Assembly: GCA_016937825.1 (NCBI GenBank)
Contig: JAFGVT010000136.1
Coordinates: 1-9,432 of the forward strand
Origin: Fidelibacterota bacterium
GTDB taxonomy: Bacteria > Fidelibacterota > Fidelibacteria > Fidelibacterales > Fidelibacteraceae
Length of the DNA: 9,432 nt
Direction: 5' to 3'
Position 1 is the first letter of the stretch, and every line of letters starts with the position of its first letter. The translations under genes were made by a program, and so were the position numbers. This document shows, piece by piece, positions 1 to 6,930 of this stretch. The notes under the pieces are model-generated. The model did not search any database. It was given only the letters and a program-made list of their open reading frames with translations, and was not told the origin of the DNA.

Positions 1-864
1 CTTAACGACGATCCCGTCGATATCATAGGGAAGGCTTTCCCTTCCGGCCTCCATATCGCGGAAATAGGCGATCATATCCGCTTCGGTTTTCAGGACCTTG
101 TTCAGGGGGTTGGTCGGGAATCCCCAGGTCCGCAAGCGGCTTATGAATTCCCAGTGCGTGTCAAGGCGGGTCCCTTCGATCCTGCCGGGAGCGTAAATGA
201 ATATTTCCAGAGGACGCCGGGCGGTGACGGCGGAATCCAGCTGACGGAGGGAACCGGCGGCCGCATTCCGGGGATTGGCAAAAAGTTTTTCCCCGCTAAG
301 CTCACGTTCCGCATTCAATTGCTTAAAATGTTCTTTGGAGATAATGACCTCCCCCCGCACTTCCAGAAGCCGGGGAAGCGGAGCGCCGTGCAGACGCAGG
401 GGGATCTGCCGGATGGTCCTCAGATTTTCGGTGATATCCTCGCCGGTATATCCGTCCCCCCGTGTGGATCCGGCAACGAACACCCCGTTTTCATAGATCA
501 GTTCGACTCCCAGTCCGTCCAGTTTCGGTTCGCCGATCAGTTCGGTATCGTTCCGGCCGGTATGTTTGACAATCCGCTGATAGAATTCCCTCAATTCGTC
601 CTCGTTCATCGCATTCGCCAGGCTGAGCATCGGGATGCGGTGCTTCAGGGTGCCGAAGCTTTCCAGCACGGCGCCGCCGACACGCCGGGTCGGAGAATCC
701 GGATCGGCGTAATTGGGATGCTGCGTTTCGAGTTCCTGCAGTTCGCGGAAGAGGCGGTCATATTCCGCATCCGAGATCAGGGGGTCATCGAGGACATAAT
801 ACCGGTAATTATGCTCCCGAAGCTTTTCCTGCAGTTCCCGTATCTTTTTTTCGATGGTATCCAT
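1..864 (-). CDS. ligA: NAD-dependent DNA ligase LigA, N-terminal part (cut by window edge)
   Basis: This enzyme seals nicks in DNA during replication and repair, using NAD+ to adenylate itself. The 288 residues visible cover the Ia domain (tyrosine-rich YRYYVLDDPLISDAEYD, about 20-36) and nearly all of the adenylation domain. The catalytic lysine lies in EPKLDGLG (K114). Other family motifs are TRGDGYTGEDIT (134-145), LEVRGEVI (167-174), FANPRNAAAGSLRQLD (195-210) and DIDGIVVK at the edge (281-288). Family members are about 670 residues, so the OB-fold, zinc, HhH and BRCT domains lie outside. The ATG at 864 overlaps the stop of the DUF1667 gene by one base (TAATG) and has no strong Shine-Dalgarno sequence of its own, so translation is probably coupled. 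All visible catalytic motifs are intact. Identification is firm; only the C-terminal part is unknown. Confidence 0.97.
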   Translation of the reverse strand, partial: MDTIEKKIRELQEKLREHNYRYYVLDDPLISDAEYDRLFRELQELETQHPNYADPDSPTRRVGGAVLESFGTLKHRIPMLSLANAMNEDELREFYQRIVKHTGRNDTELIGEPKLDGLGVELIYENGVFVAGSTRGDGYTGEDITENLRTIRQIPLRLHGAPLPRLLEVRGEVIISKEHFKQLNAERELSGEKLFANPRNAAAGSLRQLDSAVTARRPLEIFIYAPGRIEGTRLDTHWEFISRLRTWGFPTNPLNKVLKTEADMIAYFRDMEAGRESLPYDIDGIVVK

Positions 865-1235
865 TATTGATCGACATCCCGGGAGGAACAGATATCCACC
901 CCGGTCCCCAGAATATTTCCGATCACGACCTGTCCCGTCCTGACCGGCGCGGCAACGCCGCAGGCATTGATCGCTTCCATAGCCCGGAAAAGCATGTCCC
1001 TGGGCAAGGGGGACGCACTGTGAACGGGAAGGCGGGCATGCCGGGAACGTGTCAGCCTGACGGTGGTGGTCAGCATGCGGGTCGGACGGGTAAATTCTTC
1101 AATGGCAAAGGCCTCGCCCCGTTTGCATTGATTTCCCTTGACCACGTATCCTTCCCCGTCTTTTTCAAGGGTGAGCCGGCATCCCAGGGGACATACGGTG
1201 CAGATCATGTCGTTTGTTATAAGGTCGGGCATCAT
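864..1235 (-). CDS. DUF1667 (COG3862) protein with Fe-S-like cysteine motif
   Basis: A 123-residue protein matching the DUF1667 pattern. It has CTVCPLGC near the N-terminus, GNQCKRGEAFA at 34-44, the LTTTVRLT strand at 55-62, a PVHSASPLP segment and a closing GNILGTGVD (106-114). Cysteines at 12, 15, 19 and 37 give C-x2-C-x3-C-x17-C, like the N-terminal cluster site of molybdopterin oxidoreductases; binding of an Fe-S cluster is my inference. Family members are usually found beside, or fused to, FAD-dependent glycerol-3-phosphate-type dehydrogenases, but none is seen here. Instead it sits between dacB and ligA with a one-base overlap at each end. The start could be the ATG at 1235 or the adjacent ATG at 1232; the first overlaps the dacB stop (TAATG). 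The biochemical role is unknown. Family assignment rests on recalled motifs, not a search. Confidence 0.9.
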   Translation of the reverse strand: MMPDLITNDMICTVCPLGCRLTLEKDGEGYVVKGNQCKRGEAFAIEEFTRPTRMLTTTVRLTRSRHARLPVHSASPLPRDMLFRAMEAINACGVAAPVRTGQVVIGNILGTGVDICSSRDVDQ

Positions 1236-2695
1236 TATTCCATCTCGGCAAGCGCCGCGACCACCTGTTCGTGGAATCGGGTGATCACGCTGGTCTTGCA
1301 GTGATAGTTGTTCGCGATACAGGAAAAGGCGATCAGGCGGCCGGAGCGCGTTCTGACATATCCCGTGTGGCTGCGGACCCCGCCGATATAGCCGGTCTTG
1401 ACCCGGGCGTTGTTGGCGGCGGGCGTGTTTTTTCCGAAATAAACGACAAAGCCGTAATCTTTGTCGTCTCCCGCCGTCGCAAAGGTATTGTAAAAATCAG
1501 GAAAACTGTGACGTTTGGTCATGGCGCTGAGATAATCGCAGAATATTTTCGTCGTGATCATGTTCTCGCGAGAGAGGCCGCTGGCGTCCACGAGGTACAT
1601 ACCGCTGTGTTCGACGTGCAGTTTGTCCATATAGTCTTCGATCAGTTCGGTGCCCGCCCGGGTTGTTCCCGCACCCGTCTCTTCGTACGCCGTCCTGAGC
1701 AGGATCATTTCGGTAAAGGTATTGTTGCTCAGCTTGTTGGTGATCTCCGCGATCCGGAAGAGGGGCGGTGACATCACGGTCTTCAACAATTTATCATTCT
1801 GATACGTGATCTTTTCGTTATTGATCGCTTCCGTTTTTACCACGGGGATATTCGCCTTGACCAGGCCCTGTTTCAGGGATTGGGCAGCTAACAGCGCGGG
1901 ATTGGGCAGGGAGCCCTTGATCGTGAACTTTTCTACGCCCGCCGGAACCGTTCCGTGGAAGACCGCATGGTACTGATTGGGGGCGCATAAGATATAGCCC
2001 TGGTCCCCGGAATTTACGGGACCGGTCTTCATCAGGTTCGTATAGGTCAATCCCGGCACGTCGGGACGAAGGCCGATCACCTCGGCGGGATCCCCTTCTT
2101 TGGCACCGGGCTTGAAGTCAAGGTAGTATTTATTGTCTGAGAAACATAAGGCCGTTAAGCCGGCGCCGTAATAATTGCCCAGATCCTCCCAGGTCCAGGT
2201 CCCGGGCACATGATAGGGTTCATACAGGGATTCGTCCGCGATCACGGCCCCGTCGATCGCCTTGATCTCCTTCCGTTTGATCGCCTTGACCCATTCCGAA
2301 ACAAGTTTTTTGCTGTTGTACACGCCGCCAACCTGATCGCCGCCCAGTGTGGGATCCCCGCTGCCGACGATGTATATATTTCCGTGAAGCGTCCCGCTCT
2401 GATCGATATTTCCGGAATAGTAGAGGCGGGTCTTAAAGGTGAAATCACCTCCCAGTTTGTCCAGCGCCATGCCGAGCGTTATCACTTTCAGGCTGGAGGC
2501 GCAGGCCAGGGACTGGTCGGACTTGTAGTCCGCCACAGGTGCCTCCCCTTCGGCTTCGTCCACATAACGCGCGTACACGCTCCATTGCGCATGCCTGAGT
2601 TCAGGGGCACGGGACAGGTTTTCGACAAGTTCCTGCGGATCCCCGGCAAGGAGGAGGAATCCGATCAGGCTGATGGAGATGATTCTTTTAAGCAA
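1235..2695 (-). CDS. dacB: D-alanyl-D-alanine carboxypeptidase/endopeptidase, PBP4 (peptidase S13) family
   Basis: A periplasmic penicillin-binding protein that trims the terminal D-Ala of peptidoglycan stem peptides and cleaves cross-links. At 486 residues it has the usual length for the family. The N-terminus (residues 1-18, MLKRIISISLIGFLLLAG) is a signal peptide. The three active-site motifs are present: SSLK (67-70, nucleophile S67), SNN (323-325) and KTG (433-435). The S13 hallmark DASGLSRENMIT is at 370-381. The long insert between motifs 1 and 2 is typical of PBP4. The start is a TTG at 2695, chosen because it gives a complete signal peptide and follows a purine-rich Shine-Dalgarno region (AAAGGAAAGGGAAG). 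It ends in a TAATG overlap with the DUF1667 gene. No lipobox is seen, so the mature protein should be soluble or peripheral in the periplasm. Confidence 0.93.
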   Translation of the reverse strand: MLKRIISISLIGFLLLAGDPQELVENLSRAPELRHAQWSVYARYVDEAEGEAPVADYKSDQSLACASSLKVITLGMALDKLGGDFTFKTRLYYSGNIDQSGTLHGNIYIVGSGDPTLGGDQVGGVYNSKKLVSEWVKAIKRKEIKAIDGAVIADESLYEPYHVPGTWTWEDLGNYYGAGLTALCFSDNKYYLDFKPGAKEGDPAEVIGLRPDVPGLTYTNLMKTGPVNSGDQGYILCAPNQYHAVFHGTVPAGVEKFTIKGSLPNPALLAAQSLKQGLVKANIPVVKTEAINNEKITYQNDKLLKTVMSPPLFRIAEITNKLSNNTFTEMILLRTAYEETGAGTTRAGTELIEDYMDKLHVEHSGMYLVDASGLSRENMITTKIFCDYLSAMTKRHSFPDFYNTFATAGDDKDYGFVVYFGKNTPAANNARVKTGYIGGVRSHTGYVRTRSGRLIAFSCIANNYHCKTSVITRFHEQVVAALAEME

Positions 2696-2723
2696 ACTTT
2701 CTTCCCTTTCCTTTATTTGTAAA

Positions 2724-2752
2724 ATTATCGCTTAATCTTTCGGTTTCAAAAA
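2724..2752 (-). promoter_or_regulatory. weak candidate promoter upstream of dacB
   Basis: In the 84-base gap between the glycosyltransferase stop and the dacB TTG there is a -10-like GATAAT (2724-2729) on the minus strand. A poor -35-like TTTTTG (2747-2752) lies 17 bases upstream of it; a better hexamer, TTGAAA (2744-2749), is only 14 bases away. No terminator hairpin is seen in the gap, so read-through from the glycosyltransferase gene is equally possible. This is a pattern match only. Confidence 0.25.
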
Positions 2753-2779
2753 CATTCCTGAGAGTATACCGGGCTTCGT

Positions 2780-3838
2780 TCATCGCCGGAAGATCTGAGG
2801 GATGGGGATTTGGGACCAGAGCATCTCGCACATGTCCGTCAGGCTTTTTGTATTGAATACCCCGCCTTCGATCCAGTCCACAAAGGGACCGAAGGCATCC
2901 GGGTAATGCATGGGTTTGATCGCGGGCATCGCCAGCCATTCGACGACCTCCGCAGGATCCAGTTCCTGCATGTGTTTCCCGAACCCCAGCTGTTCAATGG
3001 CCATGGCATTGGCGATCTGTTCGGCCTGGCCGGCGATCGGCTTGGCGAGGGTTTTCACACCCAGGTCAAAGGATTCGCTATTTGCCAGGAATCCGCCATG
3101 CAGCACGGCTCCCTCGGAGGAGGCCAGGGATTCCAGAAATTTTTCCCTGTTTTTGGGAAACAGGAAAATATTCCCTTTTTCCCGGTTTTTATTCACATCG
3201 GTGAAAAAACAATAATCGTATTCAGGAGGACAGGCGCCCAGCAGTTTCAGAACATTATTCGGATTTTCATAGGGCAGATAGACAGTGATGCGTTTCCGTC
3301 CCCCGGCATTCACGGCGGTTTTTTGCCCGCCGATCAAAAACGGCGGCATGATCGGAAATCCGAAGTGATGCCAGTGCACCGGCACCGCAAAGTCGGCGGG
3401 AACAAAATATTCCATGATCGTACGGGTCATGACCTGCAGCGTGGGATAGGGGACATCGTACTGAAAGGAATACTGGTGACTGACCCCTATCGAAGGGATC
3501 CGGTTCTTTTTGGCTACCTGGACCGATACCGGTTCGTAATCCGTGATCACGAGGTCGATTCCGGAGGCATCATAGGAGAGGATATCCCGCACATAAGAAA
3601 ATGCATCAAGGCGGGGTGCTGTTTTAATATAGTTGATCTTCCCGTTCTCGGTGACATAGGTCAGTCCCTTGAATATTTTGTACGGTTCGAACAGTTCCGC
3701 ATCGGGAATGTCCTTTTGCTGAGAGCCGCTGAAGATGACCTTGACTTCGTGTCCCCGCCGGCGGAGTTCCTTGACGATATTGCGGGATTTGCCGATATGG
3801 CCGTTCCCGGTTGTCTGAACTCCATATAAAATATTCAT
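2780..3838 (-). CDS. MJ1255/VC2487-type glycosyltransferase (GT-B fold)
   Basis: A 352-residue GT-B glycosyltransferase of the group named after MJ1255 and VC2487, related to MurG and family GT28/GT1 enzymes. It should move a sugar from a nucleotide donor to a lipid or glycan acceptor at the inner face of the membrane; substrate unknown. The N-terminal Rossmann domain opens with MNILYGVQTTGNGHIGKS, whose GNGH loop (11-14) is typical, and has DLVITDYEP at 95-103. The C-terminal donor-binding region is VLHGGFLANSESFDLGVKTL (245-264) followed by KPIAGQAEQIANA, the conserved pattern of this group. There is no signal peptide or membrane segment. The ATG at 3838 follows a good Shine-Dalgarno sequence (AAAGGA) at normal spacing. 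It is divergent from the HAD phosphatase gene and is followed by dacB after 84 bases, which suggests, without proof, a cell-envelope role. Confidence 0.85.
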   Translation of the reverse strand: MNILYGVQTTGNGHIGKSRNIVKELRRRGHEVKVIFSGSQQKDIPDAELFEPYKIFKGLTYVTENGKINYIKTAPRLDAFSYVRDILSYDASGIDLVITDYEPVSVQVAKKNRIPSIGVSHQYSFQYDVPYPTLQVMTRTIMEYFVPADFAVPVHWHHFGFPIMPPFLIGGQKTAVNAGGRKRITVYLPYENPNNVLKLLGACPPEYDYCFFTDVNKNREKGNIFLFPKNREKFLESLASSEGAVLHGGFLANSESFDLGVKTLAKPIAGQAEQIANAMAIEQLGFGKHMQELDPAEVVEWLAMPAIKPMHYPDAFGPFVDWIEGGVFNTKSLTDMCEMLWSQIPIPQIFRR

Positions 3839-3873
3839 GCGGTTCCTTTTATATTAAGCGGTTTTTACAGGAA

Positions 3874-3902
3874 AATATACGTGAAGTGAAGATAAAATAC
3901 AA
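3874..3902 (-). promoter_or_regulatory. candidate sigma-70-type promoter for the glycosyltransferase gene
   Basis: On the minus strand a -35-like TTGTAT (3897-3902) and a -10 TATATT (3874-3879, one mismatch to consensus) are separated by exactly 17 bases. A start near 3867 would give a leader of about 29 bases carrying the Shine-Dalgarno site. The -35 is weak. The rest of the 160-base divergent gap (3839-3998) has a small imperfect inverted repeat, ACGGTTCGAGCCGT near 3929-3942, and no gene that I can support. I do not see a good plus-strand promoter for the HAD gene. Confidence 0.4.
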
Positions 3903-3998
3903 GCATGAGATCACGGGGATTTTCTACGGTTCGAGCCGTTTTATGAAAGAAGCTGTTCGGTTTGAAAGCATTTGTTCGTATATTTGTCCGGAGATACT

Positions 3999-4718
3999 AT
4001 GACAGCGGCACCAGAGATCAAGATCATCGGCTTTGACGCGGACGACACCCTGTGGGACAACGAGCCTTATTACCGTTCTCTTGAGGATGTTTTTTGCGAG
4101 GTCATGAAAGATATCCTTCCCCCGGAGGAAAGTTCAAAGGAACTGTACAAGACCGAGGTCAGCAATCTTCCGCTCTACGGCTACGGTTCAAAGGCCTACA
4201 CGCTTTCCATCCTTGAGACCGCCCTGCGGCTGAGCCGCGAACAATTGCCCGCAGCGTCGATCGCCCGGATACTGAAAGCGGGAAAACAGCTTTCGGACTC
4301 CCCCCTGAAGCTCCTCGATCATGTGGAAACGGTGCTTCAGAACCTGGCACCGTATTATAAGCTGATCGTCGTGACCAAAGGGGATCTGATCGACCAGGAA
4401 CGTAAATTAAAAAAATCCAGGCTGGAACGCTATTTCCATCATATCGAGATCATGAGCGACAAACAACCCGGCGATTACGAAAAATTGTTCCGTCACCTCG
4501 ATATACGCCCCGAAGAATTCCTGATGGTCGGAAATTCCCTCCGGTCGGATATTCTGCCGGTCGTCGAACTCGGCGGATATGCCGTCCACATTCCCTACCA
4601 CACGACCTGGCTTCATGAAAAGGTCGGGGACATACAGCTGCCCGCTGAACGGTTCAGGGAGATCGCTTCGATCCTGAAACTCCTTGACGAATGCCCCTGG
4701 ATTAAGTTGAAACCTTAA
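3999..4718 (+). CDS. HAD-superfamily phosphatase (haloacid dehalogenase-like hydrolase)
   Basis: A 239-residue soluble HAD hydrolase that should dephosphorylate a small phosphorylated metabolite in the cytoplasm; substrate not predictable. Motif I is FDADDTLWD, with nucleophile D13 and acid/base D15. Motif II is T126 in IVVTKGD, motif III is K155 in SDKQPGDY, and motif IV is VGNSLRSDI (177-185, D184). The helical cap domain is about residues 20-105, between motifs I and II (C1 cap). The VGNSLRSD form of motif IV is seen in YjjG/YigB-like members (COG1011). I chose the ATG at 3999 because GGAG lies five bases upstream; an in-frame TTG at 3972 would add nine residues before the conserved start. 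It is the only plus-strand gene in the window, divergent from the glycosyltransferase and convergent with glgC. Confidence 0.9.
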   Translation: MTAAPEIKIIGFDADDTLWDNEPYYRSLEDVFCEVMKDILPPEESSKELYKTEVSNLPLYGYGSKAYTLSILETALRLSREQLPAASIARILKAGKQLSDSPLKLLDHVETVLQNLAPYYKLIVVTKGDLIDQERKLKKSRLERYFHHIEIMSDKQPGDYEKLFRHLDIRPEEFLMVGNSLRSDILPVVELGGYAVHIPYHTTWLHEKVGDIQLPAERFREIASILKLLDECPWIKLKP

Positions 4719-4755
4719 GGTATCCTATCCCCTCTCCTGTTTTTTACCGCCATGT

Positions 4756-4776
4756 AAAAACGGCGCAAATGCGCCG
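4756..4776 (-). terminator. Rho-independent terminator for the leftward glgC operon
   Basis: Read on the minus strand, a perfect six-base GC stem (CGGCGC / GCGCCG, 4761-4776) with a four-base loop ATTT is followed at once by TTTTT (4756-4760). This is a classic intrinsic terminator for transcripts coming from glgC, which ends 213 bases before the hairpin. In the plus direction the hairpin is followed by mixed pyrimidines, and the first real T run is over 15 bases away, so it would be at best a weak terminator for the HAD gene. Confidence 0.75.
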
Positions 4777-4810
4777 CATGTTCTTTCCCTTGCTCTTTTT
4801 TCAGTCTCCT

Positions 4811-4978
4811 AGCCTTCAGCATTTAGCCTTTAGCTTTTAGCTTTCAGCTTTTAGCCTTTAGCTTTTAGCTTTCAGCTTTTAGCCTTTAGCTTTCAGCTTT
4901 TAGCCTTCGGCTTATAGCTTTTAGTTTTCAGCCTTCTGACTTCTTTATTCTGACTTCTGTATTTTGACTTCCGTCTTC
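4811..4978 (+). repeat. degenerate 7-base tandem repeat array, 24 in-phase units
   Basis: From 4811 the sequence divides without slippage into 24 heptads (168 bases). Call AGCCTTT A, AGCTTTT B and AGCTTTC C. From 4825 the order is A B C B, A B C B, A C B, so an exact 28-base block (4825-4852) is repeated at 4853-4880 and then again with one unit lost. The first two units (AGCCTTC, AGCATTT) and those from 4902 are diverged. From 4937 the unit changes to TGACTTC alternating with TTTATTC, TGTATTT and CGTCTTC, still in the same 7-base phase. There is no coding potential: the plus strand has frequent TAG and the array fills the gap between two convergent genes. It resembles the short tandemly repeated heptamers known from cyanobacteria in style, not in sequence. 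The rest of the 4719-4988 gap holds only the terminator. Confidence 0.95.
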
Positions 4979-4988
4979 CGTCCAGCTC

Positions 4989-6224
4989 TCAAATGACAGT
5001 TCCCTCGGGTATGACCGCATCTTTTTTCACAACCACGATCCCGTCACGGATGCAGTAGGTATCGGTTTCGAAGTTATCCAGCTTGTCTTGATTAACGATC
5101 CGGACATGATCGCCGATACGGGCGTTCTTATCCACGATGGCGCCCCGGATCACGCAGTTCTTTCCGATCCCGAGCGGAACGCTGCTGCGCCTGTCCGTCT
5201 CAAAATAATCGTTCCCCATGATGTAGCTGTCATAGATCTCCGATCCTTCGCGGACCACCGAGCGTATTCCCAGGATGCTGTTGCGGATCGTTTTTCCCTG
5301 GATCAGAGCGCCTTCGTTGATCAGGGATTGCTCGATCGCCGCGCTGCAGATGCGGGATCCCGGAAGCATGCGCGCATGCGTGTAGATGGGGAAATGCTCG
5401 TCGACAAAACGGAAATCGGGGTTGATCTTCGTAAAATTGAGATTGGCCTTATAGAAGGAGCGGATGGTCCCGATATCCTCCCAGTATCCGTCGAAAAAGA
5501 AAGCCATGACCTTCCGGTTCCGGATGGATCCCGGAATGATGTCCCCGCCGAAATCATCCTTGGGGATTTCGGACAGCGACTCATACAGGGTTTCGCGGTT
5601 AAAAACGTAGATGCCCATGGAGCCCCAGTACGGCCGTTCGGGATCCCCGGTGGCGCTTTTCATGTCTTCCAGCACGTCAGGATCTTTGGGCTTCTCGGCG
5701 AATTTGACGATGCGTCCTTCGGAATTCACCTTCAGGATGCCGAATTCCTTCGCATCTTCCCGGCTGACGGCTTTCACCGAGATCGTGATGTCGGCGGCGG
5801 TGTCGCGGTGGTGCTTCACGAAATCCTGATAGTTCATGCGGTAAAGATGATCCCCCGCAAGGATCAGGTACTGGTCGAATTTGACATTCTGAAAATGATT
5901 CAGGTTATGCCGCACCGCATCCGCGGTGCCCTGGTACCAGTTCATGTTCTCAAGGGTCTGGGAGGCGGCAAGGACTTCCAGAAAGCCCTCGGTGAAATTG
6001 TCGAATTTATAGGTCTGGTTGATATGCCTGTGCAGGGATTCGCTGTTAAACTGGGTCAGCACGTAGATCTTACGGACATTGGAGTTCAGGCAGTTGCTGA
6101 TCGGGATATCGATCAGGCGGTATTTTCCCCCGATGGGGACCGCCGGCTTGGACCTGACCGTGGTGAGGGGAGCAAGCCGTGTGCCGCGTCCGCCTCCCAG
6201 AATAACGCTGAGTACCTTGCGCAT
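4989..6224 (-). CDS. glgC: glucose-1-phosphate adenylyltransferase (ADP-glucose pyrophosphorylase)
   Basis: Makes ADP-glucose and pyrophosphate from ATP and glucose-1-phosphate, the committed step of bacterial glycogen synthesis. The 411 residues begin with the nucleotide-binding loop GGGRGTRLAPLT (10-21) and KPAVPIGGKYRLIDIPISNC (26-45). WYQGTADAVR is at 96-105, LILAGDHLYRMNY at 120-132 (metal-binding D125), FAEKP at 175-179 and GYWEDIGTI at 246-254. The C-terminal third is a left-handed beta-helix ending in DGIVVVKKDAVIPEGTVI. That tail, and GYWEDIGTI, resemble plant and cyanobacterial enzymes more than E. coli GlgC. The ATG at 6224 follows a strong AGAGGTGA site, ten bases after the stop of the LolA-like gene. 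It is the last gene of its operon, before the repeat array and terminator. No glycogen synthase or branching enzyme is in view. Confidence 0.97.
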   Translation of the reverse strand: MRKVLSVILGGGRGTRLAPLTTVRSKPAVPIGGKYRLIDIPISNCLNSNVRKIYVLTQFNSESLHRHINQTYKFDNFTEGFLEVLAASQTLENMNWYQGTADAVRHNLNHFQNVKFDQYLILAGDHLYRMNYQDFVKHHRDTAADITISVKAVSREDAKEFGILKVNSEGRIVKFAEKPKDPDVLEDMKSATGDPERPYWGSMGIYVFNRETLYESLSEIPKDDFGGDIIPGSIRNRKVMAFFFDGYWEDIGTIRSFYKANLNFTKINPDFRFVDEHFPIYTHARMLPGSRICSAAIEQSLINEGALIQGKTIRNSILGIRSVVREGSEIYDSYIMGNDYFETDRRSSVPLGIGKNCVIRGAIVDKNARIGDHVRIVNQDKLDNFETDTYCIRDGIVVVKKDAVIPEGTVI

Positions 6225-6234
6225 GTATCACCTC

Positions 6235-6930
6235 TTACTGATTTAGGGGAAGCTCCGGACCGGCAGTATCCGCAGGAACGAGGTCCGTATCCGGCGTGTG
6301 CAGGGTGTTGATCCTGTAATTGCTGAATTTCAGATCAACGTATCCAAAGGAAGATGTCATGGGGACAGCGCCCCGGGGGTTGGGAACGTTTTGTTTTGCC
6401 GTTTCCTTGCTTTCGATCATGACGCGGATCTCCGTGGGGAGGAAGATCCCCGGGAACAGTTCTTCCTGGGTAAAATTGATGTCCGCCACCATGTCGGGCT
6501 TGTCGATCATTTTCATCTGCGACAGGGTCCAGTTCAGGGTGTCGATCATCGCCAGGAAAATGATCTCTTTCCCTTCAACGGGCTTTACGACCTCAACGAA
6601 GGCCACATCGTCCTTCGTATCGTCAAGCTCAATGGTCCGCAGGGATGTCGCATCCTTGACCAGCCGCTCCAGGTCCATCATGAAGATCTCGCCCGGGATC
6701 ATCAGGGGAACGTTGTCCTCGGTAAACAGGGAATCCGGCCGGATGAAATGTACCACCGTTTCACGGTCCGGGATCGTGGCCTGGGGCATGCGCGAACGGA
6801 TCCGCAGATCGACGATCATATCGTCAATTTTCTGATAATTCAGGTTGGCCCGGCGGATATAGTAATTCGGATCCACCGCCGGGAGCAGCATCCACAGAAT
6901 TAAGATCAGTACGCATATTTTTTTCAGCAT
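6235..6930 (-). CDS. exported LolA-like (COG2834-type) protein
   Basis: A 231-residue protein with an N-terminal signal peptide or anchor (hydrophobic residues 5-18, LPA then VDP). A segment follows that looks like the LolA/outer-membrane lipoprotein-sorting fold: an early amphipathic helix with IDDMIVDLRIRSRM (35-48), alternating beta strands, and near the end SFGYVDLKFSNYRIN, the usual closing strand of that group. No cysteine follows the hydrophobic segment, so it is not itself a lipoprotein. The last 22 or so residues are proline- and aspartate-rich and probably disordered. In this fold family proteins carry lipids or lipoproteins across the periplasm; whether this one does is inference. 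The ATG at 6930 overlaps the deaminase stop by seven bases (ATGCTGA) and has GAGGAG upstream, so translation is coupled. Assignment is by pattern only. Confidence 0.65.
   Translation of the reverse strand: MLKKICVLILILWMLLPAVDPNYYIRRANLNYQKIDDMIVDLRIRSRMPQATIPDRETVVHFIRPDSLFTEDNVPLMIPGEIFMMDLERLVKDATSLRTIELDDTKDDVAFVEVVKPVEGKEIIFLAMIDTLNWTLSQMKMIDKPDMVADINFTQEELFPGIFLPTEIRVMIESKETAKQNVPNPRGAVPMTSSFGYVDLKFSNYRINTLHTPDTDLVPADTAGPELPLNQ

Noticed and set aside
3929..3942. Small inverted repeat ACGGTTCGAGCCGT in the divergent gap, followed by TTTT, as a terminator or operator
   Set aside because: The stem is only about four good pairs plus a wobble, and it lies where no transcript is expected to end. 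An operator role cannot be supported without comparison to other sites.
3972..3998. TTG at 3972 as the start of the HAD gene
   Set aside because: The ATG at 3999 has GGAG five bases upstream and gives the usual short lead to motif I. The extra nine residues include no conserved feature.
3811..4002. A 63-codon plus-strand frame across the divergent gap
   Set aside because: It begins inside the glycosyltransferase gene on the other strand, overlaps the HAD start and covers the candidate promoter. No Shine-Dalgarno site or family likeness was seen.
4811..4978. CRISPR array
   Set aside because: Units are 7 bases with no unique spacers, and no cas genes are present. It is a simple tandem repeat.
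5088..6311. A 407-codon open frame on the plus strand opposite glgC
   Set aside because: It lies antisense to the clearly conserved glgC, shows no recognisable domain, and is best explained by codon bias keeping stops out of the opposite frame. The same holds for long antisense frames opposite the glycosyltransferase (2810-3829), ptb (8130-9074) and ligA (154-870).
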